Assembly: GCA_911728455.2 (NCBI GenBank)
Contig: OU452225.1
Span: forward strand, 14,110,731-14,174,730
From: Marthasterias glacialis
Taxonomy: Eukaryota; Echinodermata; Asteroidea; Forcipulatida; Asteriidae
Direction of reading: 5' to 3'
DNA length: 64,000 bases
The notes under the pieces are model-generated. The model was not told the origin of the DNA. It made no database searches and saw only the letters and a program-made list of their open reading frames with translations. The translations under genes were made by a program, and so were the position numbers. Positions 53,487 to 64,000 of the stretch are shown here, in pieces; position 1 is the first letter of the stretch, and every line of letters begins with the position of its first letter.

Positions 53487-54830
53487 CTAGAAATTTAGAG
53501 TTTGTGAACAAACTCACGGTGTTCGGCTTAATTACGTAACTGAAAATTTTCAGGTCAATATTGTGTGCAAGTTTTTTGTCTATTGGTGCTATGCTGACGG
53601 GCGAAACATTTATTTGTACTTTTTTATCTTTATGCATGAAGGTTTGTCATATGAAACTTCAACTTCCGGTTTGACAGGAACTAAAGGTCAAATGTTGTCA
53701 CACCTTTTGCATGGTATCTAGAATTGTCAGAGAGCTTTAAATTGATGTAACGATTATTGAGGAACCATGTGTCATTAATAAGATACATATTTTTTTGTAC
53801 AAACTTATACTTCCGGTTTCGACCGGAAGTGAAGGTCAAATGAGGTCAAACTTTGTAAACATTTTTAGAATCGTCGAAGGGCTTTAAAATTAAGTTATTA
53901 TATTAATACACAAATTTACGTTATTCAGAAATGATTTTTTATATAAAAAACTACTACTTCCGGTTTCGACCGGAAGTGAAGGTCAAATGGGGTCACATCC
54001 TGTGTAAGATTTGTTTAGTACTTCAAGACCTTTCATATGGTGTAAAGATCATGTATGTAGCATGTATTATTCTTAAGATATGATTATTTTAGTATAAAAC
54101 TGCAACTTAATGTAATGACGTCATCGATGACGTCATCATTCCCAAAATTTTGTTTTGTCATATACACACTGGTCTAGGTATATAGTAAGTATCAAGTTCG
54201 TACATGCTTTAGTTTTTGAGATAGCAAAATAATTTTTTTTCGACCTCGTGTATCAATTTCGTTGTGACGTAGCTATGACGTCATACATTACATTGTTAGA
54301 ATGTTCGTGAGCTAACAAAAATATTATGCATTAAAAGTTTGTTCATATCTTCATTCACTTAGGCTCTAGAGCCCCAAAAAAGAAGAATTTTAACTTTAAC
54401 TTCCGGTTTTGACCGGAAGTAAAGGTCAAATGGGGTCACAGTGTGCATACAATTCGTCCCACATCACAAGACCTTTCATATGCACTAAAGATTTTGAATG
54501 TAGCAATTGCCGTTCTTGAGTTATTAAATTTTTGAATTATTTATCGTTTATTTAACGTCATGACGTCATCAATGACGTCATCAGTCCAAAAAAGTTTCGG
54601 TATCATCCACTCACTAATATGTTTGTACATGGTAAGTTTCAAGTTCATACAAGCTTTACTTTTTGAGAAAATTTGTGGGCAAGTTTCGACGACTAAGAAA
54701 GCCCAGAAAAAAAAACAGAACAATAACAATAGGTTTTCGGTTGCTGGCCGAACACCTAAAAAACAGAACAATAACAATAGGTCTTCGGCCGGTAGCCGAA
54801 CACCTAAAAAAAAAAAAAAACGAACAAAAA
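53487..54830 (+). repeat. Repeat unit R1 (1.34 kb)
   Basis: Short unit with four ETS-type palindromes (near 53665, 53810, 53957, 54400) and CRE doublets near 54117 and 54561. Ends with two tail hairpins (54715-54758, 54763-54807). Confidence 0.9.
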
Positions 54831-55915
54831 CTAGAAATTTAGAGTTTGTGAACAAACTCACGGTGTTCGGCTCAATTACGTAACTGAAAATTTTAAGGTC
54901 AATATTGTGTGGAAGTTTTTTGTCTATTTGTGCTATGCTGACGGGCGAAAAATTTATTTGTACTTTTTTGATCTTTATGCATGAAGGTTTGTCATATGAA
55001 ACTTCAACTTCCGGTTTGACAGGAACTAAAGGTCAAATGTTGTCACACCTTTTGCATGGTATCTAGAATTGTCAGAGAGCTTTAAATTGATGTAACGATT
55101 ATTGAGGAACCATGTGTCATTAATAAGATACATATTTTTTTGTACAAACTTATACTTCCGGTTTCGACCGGAAGTGAAGGTAAAAATGAGTTCACACTTT
55201 GTAAACATTGGTAGAATCGTCGAAGGGCTTTAAAAATAAGTTATTATATTAATACACAAATTTACGTAATTGAGAAACGATTTTTTAAAACAAAACTACT
55301 ACTTCCGGTTTCGACCGGAAGTGAAGGTCAAATGGGGTCACACCCTGTGTAAGATTTGTTTAGTACTTCAAGACCTTTCATATGGTGTAAAGATCATGTA
55401 TGTAGCATGTATTATTCTTAAGATATGATTATTTTAGTATAAAACTTCAATTTAATGTAATGACGTCATCGATGACGTCATCATTCCCAACATTTTGCTT
55501 TGTCATATACACACTGTGGTCTAGGTATATAGTAAGTTTCAAGTCCGTACATGCTTTATTTTTTGAGATAGCAAAATATTTTTTTTTTCGACCTCGTGTA
55601 TCAATTTCGTTGAATGCTCTTGAGCTAAAAAAATATTATTCATTAAAAGTTTGTTGATATTTTTAATCACTTAGGCTCTACAGCCCCAAATAACATGATT
55701 TGTTACTTTAACTTCCGGTTTCTACCGGAAGTAAAGGTCAAATGAGATCACGGTGTGCATACAATTTGTCCAACATTACAAGACCTTTCATATGCACCAA
55801 AGATTTTGAATGTAGCATTTGCCTTTCTTGAGTTATGATTTTTTTGAATTATTTAACGTTTATTTAACGTCATGACGTCATCAATGACGTCATCATTCCG
55901 AAAAAGTTTCATCAA
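54831..55915 (+). repeat. Repeat unit R2, interrupted
   Basis: Follows R1 closely, then leaves the family at about 55915, just after the last CRE doublet, where element X begins. Confidence 0.88.
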
Positions 55916-56820
55916 ATTATACGTTCCGGAGTTTGTACCAGAGACCTTCGAGTGGCTGAATAAACAAGTCTTGGAAATTCTTCAAGTAACGTTTAAATAT
56001 GCATAATATGTACTAATTTAGTTTAGGCCAGACGACCGCGACCACACACTTTATTCAACACAAGAAGTTAAAAGTTTTGAAGCTGAATCATCCAAAGAAA
56101 TTGGTTTCCAAAACTGTGTAACTCCTTTCCTTTTTTTAAATTTCGCAAGGCTAAGTGTAAATGCTTACTTTTCCAGTGTTCTTTACCTTTTTTTCTTTCC
56201 CTTTTTTTACAATGATTTAGGCCTGCATTACAAACAAATTAAAAGGCGGTTGGATACATAATCGTCCGACGCCGGTAGTGCATAATTCAAAATAAACCTC
56301 TTTAGTCTGTCGTAGAATACTGGCAGTTTATGAAATAGTAGTGTGATTAATATCAATGTCACAACATTCAACTTTAACAAAATGGCCTAGTAACTTTGAT
56401 AGTAGTAGCAACAGCCGACTTTTGGTATGACTCTGTTAGTCATGGTATGTACTTTTTGCACATAGTTCGCCATCAGCTTAGATGACATACATGTAGTACC
56501 CACAATAGGTCACGTGATGACATGTTAACACTGGTTGTGCAATCGGTCTATTGGAAGCTGAATCGAAGTGAATTTTTTCCCGCTCTGATTGATATGTAAA
56601 TGTACAGACGCTTTTGTCTCACACACAACTACCTGATTGGTTTAAAGTGTGTGCCCTACTTGTAGTCAGGATTTATAATCTTTCTCACTGATAAGAAAAA
56701 AAAGATGAAGTGCACCCAAATAATCTCATTTTACAGATTACCAGACAAAGTCATTTGAAAAAACCTACATGAAATACACAGCATTATACACATGCAAAAA
56801 CTTGTAAGAGGCATCCAGTC

Positions 56821-56899
56821 ACGTTTCAACCCTAGCAAAGTCTTTCTCAGGGTCTTTTTCTTTCAGCCATTGACAAAGACTCTGCTAGGGTCGAAACGT
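56821..56899. repeat. Long hairpin in X1 with 25-base arms
   Basis: ACGTTTC-AACCCTAGCAAAGTCTTT (56821-56845) pairs with AAAGACTCTGCTAGGGT-CGAAACGT (56875-56899) with few mismatches. It is part of a 135-bp segment (56828-56962) seen three times in X. Confidence 0.75.
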
Positions 56900-58110
56900 G
56901 AAGTCATGAACAATTTGATTGCATTTATACAACAGGTCCTTGTGTTTGGGAAGCAGTTTGCAACAGCTAATTTTATTATGTCAGTGACAGGCCTATGTTT
57001 ATTTTTATAATTTTTGCCTTTTAATTTGTGAAGAGACGTAAATCAATTTCTGGCTAATTTTATACCATCAGTGTATAGGTAGGCCTATTTGTTAAAAGGG
57101 AAACACAACATTGGAAATCTTAATTTATGTTAGCTCTTTTTTTCAATAAACAATATTATCCCATAAAACTTTCATTAAATTATACGTTCTTTTATTTTAG
57201 CCTTTAGACGTTTACTCCTGGGCATATAACACTGAAAAAGACAATAAACAGGAATCTGTATTGTTATGGTGTGTCTGTACCATCACACTTGCACAAGTTT
57301 GAATCATCCACTTGTTTAGTTCAATGAGCGGAGGAATGTAATGGGCATTTGCCCAAACAAGGGAATTAAATTAGCTTTATTTTGTATATGACACATAGAA
57401 ACAACCGTACACTTTGAATTGACTCTTTGGTACCAGCTTTTAAAAATGGTGTGTTTATTCAAACCACATTGGTTTATTACCAATTGGGGGAAAAAATCAG
57501 GAACTATTTCACTTCAATAGATTTTATGCGAAAGTAATCCCAAAAAGACATACACACATACCGGGCCCAGATTACTTGTACTTGGTAACCTGCCATAAAC
57601 ATTACTTGGCAACCTGCCATAAACAAAGGAGGGGCACCACACTTGCCTGCCCAACTTTTGTGTTAGCACAATAGACTTATTGCGCGACCCGCGTCACGTG
57701 ACCTATTTATTGTGTGTGTTAAATGTAAGCAAACACGTCGTCCTTTATAGGAAAGTGCGGTACGATACATGGTGAATCTTGCATTTGTTTATTCAATCGA
57801 GGCTTTTCTTTCTCAACATCGGAGAAAAACATTCCAGAGTTTGTACCAGAAACCTTCGAGTGGCTGAATAAAGCCAGTAAGGACAGTTCCAACAAGTCTT
57901 GTAAATTCTATAAGTAACGTATAAATATGCATGATATGTACTAGTGCACGACTGAACGTTCAGGCCAGACGACCGCGATCACACACTTTATTCAACACAA
58001 GAAGTTAAAAGTTTTGAAGCTGAATCATCCAAAGAAATTGGTTTCCAAAACTGTGTAATTCCTTTCCTTTTTTAAATTTCGCAAGGCTAAGTATAAATGC
58101 TCACTTTTCC

Positions 58111-58245
58111 AACCCTAGCAGAGTCTTTCTCAGGGTCTTTTTCTTTCAGCCATTGACAAAGACTCTGCTCGGGTCGAAACGTGAGGTCATGAACAATTTG
58201 ATTGCATTTATACAACAGGTCCTTGTGTTTGGGAAGCAGTTTGCA
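58111..58245. mobile_element. 135-bp segment duplicated inside X2
   Basis: A copy of 58899-59033 placed about 790 bp away within X2. X1 has no copy at the matching place (empty site CTTTTCCAGTGTTC near 56170). It carries the same hairpin and GGGTCGAAACGT. Confidence 0.75.
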
Positions 58246-59165
58246 GTTTTCTTTACCTTTTTTTCTTTCTTTCTTTTTTTACAATGATTTAGGCCTGCAT
58301 TACAAACAAATCAAAAAGCGGTTGGATACATAATCGTCCGATGCCGGTAGTACATAATTCAAAATGAACATCTCTTGTCTGTCGTAGAATACTGGCAGTT
58401 TATGAAATAGTAGTGTGATTAATATCATTGTCACAACATACAACTTTAACAAAATGGCCTAGTAACTTTGATAGTAGTAGCAAAAGCCGACTTTTGGTAT
58501 GACTCTGTTAGTCATGGTATGTACTTTTTGCACATAGTTCGCCATCAGCTCAGATGACATACATGTAGTACCCACAATAGGTCACGTGATGACATGTTAA
58601 CACTGGTTGTGCAATCGGTCTATTGGAAGCTGAATCGAAGTGAATTTTTTCCCGCTCTGATTGATATGTAAATGTACCGACGCTTTTGTCTCACACACCT
58701 CCAACTGATTGGTTTAAAGTGTGTGCCCTACTTATAGTCAGGATTTATAATCTTTCTCACTGATAAGAAAAAAAGATGAAGTGCACCCAAATAATCTCAT
58801 TTTACAGATTACCAGACAAGTCATTTGAAAAAAACCTACATGAAATACACAGCATTATACACATGCAAAAACTTGTTAGACGCATCCAGTCACCTTTCAA
58901 CCCTAGCAGAGTCTTTCTCAGGGTCTTTTTCTTTCAGCCATTGACAAAGACTCTGCTCGGGTCGAAACGTGAGGTCATGAACAATTTGATTGCATTTATA
59001 CAACAGGTCCTTGTGTTTGGGAAGCAGTTTGCAACAGCTAATTTTATTATGTCAGCGACAGGCCTATGTATATTTTTATAATTTTTGCCTTTTAATTTGT
59101 GAAGAGACGTAAATCAATTTCTGGCTAATTTTATACCATCAGTGTATAGGTAGGCCTATTTGTTA

Positions 59166-60117
59166 ATAACATACATATTTTTGTTGTACAAACTTATACT
59201 TCCGGTTTCGACCGCAAGTGAAGGTCAAATGAGTTCACACTTTGTACAAAATTTGTAGAATCGTCGAAGGGCTTTACAAATAAGTTATTATATTAATACA
59301 CAAATTTACGTAATTCAGAAACGATTTTTCATAACAAAACTACTACTTCCGGTTTCGACCGGAAGTGAAGGTCAAATGGGGTCACACTCTGTGTAAGATT
59401 TGTTAAGTACTTCAAGACCTTTCATATGGTGTAAAGATCATGTATGTAGCATGTATTATTCTTAAGATATGATTATTTTAGTATAAAACTTCAATTTAAT
59501 GTAATGACGTCATCGATGACGTCATCATTCCCAAAATTTTGCTTTGTCATATACACACTGTGGTCTAGGTATACAGTAACTATCAAGTCCGTACATGCTT
59601 TATTTTTTGAGATAGCAAAATAATTTTTTTTCGACCTCGTGTATCAATTTCGTTGTGACGTAGCTATGACGTCATACATTACATTGTTAGAATGCTCGTG
59701 AGCTAACAAAAATATTATGCATTGAAAGTTTGTTCATATCTTCATTCACTTAGGCTCTAGAGCCCCAAATAACATGAATTTTAACTTTAACTTCCGGTTT
59801 TGACCGGAAGTAAAGGTCAAATGGGATCACGGTGTGCTTACAATTTGTCCCACATCACAAGACCTTTCATGTGCACCAAAGATTTTTAATGTAGCATTTG
59901 CCGTTCTTGAGTTATAAAATTTTTGAATTATTTAACGTTTATTTAACGTCATGACGTCATCAATGACGTCATCATTCCAAAAAAGTTTCGGTATCATCCA
60001 CTCACTAATATCTTTGTACATGGTAAGTTTCAAGTTCATACAAACTTTACTTTTTGAGAAAATTTGTGGACAAGTTTCGACGACTGAGAAAGCCCAGAAA
60101 AAAAAACAGAACAATAA
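59166..60117 (+). repeat. Repeat unit R3 (partial)
   Basis: Starts inside a unit at the second ETS palindrome and ends ACAGAACAATAA joined directly to the next CTAGAG, so a tail hairpin was truncated there. Confidence 0.88.
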
Positions 60118-61347
60118 CTAGAGATTTAGAGTTTGTGGACAAACTCACGGTGTTCGGCTTAATTACGTAATTGAAAATTTTAAGGTCAATATTATGTGCA
60201 CGTTTCTTGTCTATTTGTGCTATGCTGACGGGCGAAATATTTAGTTGTACTTTTTTTATCTTTATTCATGAAGGTTTGTCATATTATGAAACTTCAACTT
60301 CCGGTTTGACAGGAACTAAAGGTCAAATGGGGTCACACCTTGTGCATGGTATCTAGAATTGTCAGAGAGCTTTAAATTGATGTAACGATTATTAATGTAC
60401 CACGTTTCATTAATAGGGTACATATTTTGTAGTACAAACTTATACTTCCGGTTTCGACCGGAAGTGAAGGTCAAATGAGGTCACACTTTGTAAATATTTG
60501 TAGAATCGTCGAGGGGCTTTAAAATTAAGTTATACAATTAATATACAAATTTACGTAATTCAGAATCGATTTTTCATAACAAAACTACTACTTCCGGTTT
60601 CGACCGGAAATGAAGGTCAAATGGGGTCACACCCTGTGTAAGATTTGTTCAGTACTTCAAGACCTTTTATATGGTGTAAAGATCATGTATGTAGCATGTA
60701 TTATTCTTAAGATATGATTATTTTAGTATAAAACTTCAATTTAATGTAATGACGTCATCGGTGACGTCATCATTCCCAAAATTTTGCTTTGTCATATACA
60801 CACTGTGGTCTAGGTATGTAGTAAGTATCAAGTCCGTACATGCTTTAGTTTTTGAGATAGCAAAATAATTTTTTTTTGACCTCGTATATCAATTTTGTTG
60901 TGACGTAGCTATGACGTCATATATCACATTTCTAGATTGCTCTTGAGCTAAAGAAAATATTATTCATTGAAAGTTAGTTGATATTTTTAATCACTTAGGC
61001 TTTAGAGCCCCAAATAACATGAACTTTAACTTTAACTTCCGGTTTTGACCGGAAGTAAAGGTCAAATGGGGTCACGGTGTGCATACAATTTGTCCCACAT
61101 CACAAGACCTTTCATATGCATTAAAGATTTTGAATGTAGCATTTGCTGTTCTTGAGTTATTAAATTTTTGAATTATTTAACGTTTATTTAAAGTCATGAC
61201 GTCATCAATGACGTCATCATTCCAAAAAAGTTTCTGTATCATCCACTTACTAATATGTTTGTACATGGTAAGTTTCAAGTTCATACAAGCTTAACTTTTT
61301 GAGAAAATTTGTGGACAAGTTTCGACGACTAAGAAAGCCCAGAAAAA
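60118..61347 (+). repeat. Repeat unit R4 (1.23 kb)
   Basis: Four ETS-type palindromes (near 60299, 60446, 60592, 61036) and CRE doublets near 60749 and 61197. Very close to R5 and R6. Confidence 0.92.
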
Positions 61348-62583
61348 CTAGAGATTTAGAGTTTGTGAACAAACTCACGGTGTTCGGCTCAATTACGTAA
61401 TTGAAAACTTTAAGGTCAATATTATGTGCAAGTTTTTTGTCTATTTGTGCTGTGCTGACGGGCGAAATATTTAGTTGTACTTTTTTATCTTTATTCATGA
61501 AGGTTTGTCATATGAAACTTCAACTTCCGGTTTGACAGGAACTAAAGGTCAAATGGGGTCACACCTTGTGCATGGTATCTAGAATTGTCAGAGAGCTTTA
61601 AATTGATGTAACGATTATTAATGTACCACGTTTCATTAATAAGGTACATATTTTTGTAGTACAAACTTATACTTCCGGTTTCGACCGGAAGTGAAGGTCA
61701 AATGAGGTCACACTTTGTAAATATTTGTAGAATCGTCGAGGGGCTTTAAAGTTAAGTTATACAATTAATATACAAATTTACGTAATTCAGAATCGATTTT
61801 TCATAACAAAACTACTACTTCCGGTTTCGACCAGAAGTAAAGGTCAAATGGGGTCACACCCTGTGTAAGATTTGTTTAGTACTTCAAGACCTTTCATATG
61901 GTGTAAAGATCATGTATGTAGCATGTATTATTCTTAAGATATGATTATTTCAGTTTAAAACTTCAATTTAATGTAATGACGTCATCGATGACGTCATCAT
62001 TCCCAAAATTTTGCTTTGTCATATACACACTGTGGTCTAAGTATGTAGTAAGTATCAAGTCCGTACATGCTTTAGTTTTTGAGATAGCAAAATAATTTTT
62101 TTTTTGACCTCGTGTATCAATTTCGTTGTGACGTAGCTATGACGTCATATATCACATTTCTAGATTGCTCTTGAGCTAAAGAAAATATTATTCATTAAAA
62201 GTTAGTTGATATTTTTAATCACTTAGGCTTTAAAGCCCCAAAAAACATGAACTTTAACTTTAACTTCCGGTTTCTACCGGAAGTAAAGGTCAAATGGGGT
62301 CACGGTGTGCATACAATTTGTCCCACATCACAAGACCTTTCATATGCATTAAAGATTTTGAATGTAGCATTTGCCGTTCTTGAGTTATTAAATTTTTGAA
62401 TTATTTAACGTTTATTTAACGTCATGACGTCATCAATGACGTCATCATTCCAAAAAAGTTTCTGTATCATCCACTCACTAATATGTTTGTACATGGTAAG
62501 TTTCAAGTTCATACAAGCTTAACTTTTTGAGAAAATTTGTGGACAAGTTTCGACGACTAAGAAAGCCCAGAAAAAAAAAAAAA
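61348..62583 (+). repeat. Repeat unit R5 (1.24 kb)
   Basis: Same order as R4. One ETS palindrome reads ACCAGAAGT (near 61830), which breaks the right-hand GGAA site. Confidence 0.92.
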
Positions 62584-63820
62584 CTAGAGATTTAGAGTTT
62601 GTGGACAAACTCACGGTGTTCGGCTTAATTACGTAATTGAAAATTTTAAGGTCAATATTATGTGCACGTTTCTTGTCTATTTGTGCTATGCTGACGGGCG
62701 AAATATTTAGTTGTACTTTTTTATCTTTATTCATGAAGGTTTGTCATATGAAACTTCAACTTCCGGTTTGACAGGAACTAAAGGTCAAATGGGGTCACAC
62801 CTTGTGCATGGTATCTAGAATTGTCAGAGAGCTTTAAATTGATGTAACGATTATTAATATACCACGTTTCATTAATAAGGTACATATTTTTGTAGTACAA
62901 ACTTATACTTCCGGTTTCGACCGGAAGTGAAGGTCAAATGAGGTCACACTTTGTAAATATTTGTAGAATCGTCGAGGGGCTTTAAAATTAAGTTATACAA
63001 TTAATATACAAATTTACGTAATTCAGAATCGATTTTTCATAACAAAATTACTACTTCCGGTTTCGACCGGAAGTGAAGGTCAAATGGGGTCACACCCTGT
63101 GTAAGATTTGTTTAGTACTTCAAGACCTTTCATATGGTGTAAAGATCATGTATGTAGCATGTATTATTCTTAATATATGATTATTTTAGTATAAAACTTC
63201 AATTTAATGTAATGACGTCATCGATGACGTCATCATTCCAAAAATTTTGCTTTGTCATATACACACTGTGGTCTAACTATGTAGTAAGTATCAAGTCCGT
63301 ACATGCTTTAGTTTTTGAGATAGCAAAATAATTTTTTTTTCGACCTCGTGTATCAATTTCGTTGTGACGTAGCTATGACGTCATATATCACATTTTTAGA
63401 TTGCATTTGAGCTAAAGAAAATATTATTCATTAAAAGTTAGTTGATATTTTTAATCACTTAGGCTTTAGAGCCCCAAATAACATGAACTTTAACTTTAAC
63501 TTCCGGTTTCTACCGGAAGTAAAGGTCAAATGGGGTCACGGTGTGCATACAATTTGTCCCACATCACAAGACCTTTCATATGCTTTAAAGATTTTGAATG
63601 TAGCATTTGCCGTTCTTGAGTTATTAAATTTTTGAATTATTTAACGTTTATTTAACGTCATGACGTCATCAATGACGTCATCATTCCAAAAAAGTTTCTG
63701 TATCATCCACTTACTAATATGTTTGTACATGGTAAGTTTCAAGTTCATACAAGCTTAACTTTTTGAGAAAATTTGTGGACAAGTTTCGACGACTAAGAAA
63801 GCCCAGAAAAAAAAAAAAAA
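62584..63820 (+). repeat. Repeat unit R6 (1.24 kb)
   Basis: Same order as R4 and R5; last complete unit, ending in an A tract. Confidence 0.92.
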
Positions 63821-64000
63821 CTAGACATGAATTTTTGTTCCAAGAACAAAAACTGGGTGTTCGGATAGAGTTGTTATTTGATGTAAATAAAGTTAACACA
63901 ACTAAAATAATTTGAAAATAGAAACATGAAATATTGCTTTATGAAATAATATCTGATTAGGACTTCAAGAACATCAGTCATGTTCCTACATTTATTTACC
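63821..64000. other. Right flank of the satellite block
   Basis: One last CTAGA with a variant hairpin (TTTTTGTTC-CAA-GAACAAAAA) and GGTGTTCGG, then AT-rich unique sequence. No gene seen. Confidence 0.6.

Larger units (their letters stand above)
55916..59165. mobile_element. Element X: two diverged 1.2-1.3 kb copies between repeat units
   Basis: Copy X1 (about 55934-57095) and copy X2 (about 57836-59166) share the order GAGTTTGTACCAGA, CTTCGAGTGGCTGAATAAA, ACGACCGCGA and so on. They are separated by about 740 bp of unrelated sequence. X lacks the ETS/CRE modules. On its right the satellite resumes at a different point of the unit, so this is not a simple insertion. Confidence 0.75.
37381..63820. 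repeat. Satellite / higher-order repeat block
   Basis: Units all begin at CTAGA and end in an A-rich tract. Order: P1, Q1, Q2, Q3, Q4, P2, R1, R2, element X, R3, R4, R5, R6. All are assembled from one module family: ETS-type palindrome plus DR4, about 110 bp, CRE doublet, then GTAAGTTTCAAGT and an AT-rich stretch. The longest open frames are about 100 residues and arise from repeats, so I see no gene. Confidence 0.92.

Noticed and set aside
56875..56899. Calling a hammerhead ribozyme at the X1 hairpin
   Set aside because: GAAAC and a possible stem are there, but the CTGATGA half of the core reads TTGACAA, so I keep it only as a resemblance.
37381..63820. Reading the block as a degenerate LINE or LTR element
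   Set aside because: No reverse transcriptase, integrase or long terminal repeat frame on either strand; the repeats are made of non-coding modules.

Overview
The window is animal genomic DNA. It is AT-rich, has GT-AG introns throughout, and carries tRNA-derived SINEs, foldback MITEs, microsatellites and a large satellite block. SINE and MITE styles together with a TIE-type receptor point to an invertebrate deuterostome, most likely an echinoderm (inference; no species marker was found). All recognisable protein-coding genes lie on the minus strand.

Layout: (1) 896-12870 holds 14 exons of a TIE-like receptor tyrosine kinase gene, called gene B here. It covers the signal peptide, two Ig-like domains, EGF repeats and three FN3-type domains; its transmembrane and kinase exons lie beyond the left edge. 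(2) 12871-16656 is intergenic. (3) 16860-36049 holds a complete paralogue, gene A. Its 24 exons join in consistent phase to 3474 nt, or 1157 residues plus a stop: signal peptide, two Ig-like, EGF repeats, three FN3, TM, juxtamembrane, tyrosine kinase and a short tyrosine-bearing tail. (4) 36050-37380 is the upstream flank of gene A, with a SINE and a LINE-tail-like sequence. (5) 37381-63820 is a satellite / higher-order-repeat block with no convincing gene, interrupted at about 55916-59165 by a separate duplicated element. (6) 63821-64000 is the far flank.

Genes A and B are head-to-tail duplicates. From the left edge to 5195, gene B is nearly identical to 22944-28570 of gene A, introns and MITEs included. 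The identity stops exactly at the acceptor of the first FN3 exon; beyond that point exons stay alike but introns mostly diverge. Gene B also carries two minisatellites built from its own exon-intron junctions: 112 bp x 8 over the Ig2 acceptor and 70 bp x 12 over the exon 8 donor. Gene A has only two to three copies and one copy of these units.

The satellite block is built from modules that combine a palindromic pair of ETS-type sites (ACTTCCGGT, 4 bases, ACCGGAAGT), a DR4-type nuclear-receptor motif (AGGTCA, 4 bases, GGGTCA) and paired CRE palindromes (TGACGTCA, 4 bases, TGACGTCA). The modules are assembled into units of about 1.23 kb, 1.7 kb and 3.13 kb. Each unit begins at a CTAGA followed by a hairpin whose two arms change together between unit types, then GGTGTTCGG. 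The four 3.13-kb units alternate as two types (1=3, 2=4), so the last amplification was of a dimer. This block, about 1.3 kb upstream of the gene A start codon, is the best candidate here for something undescribed.
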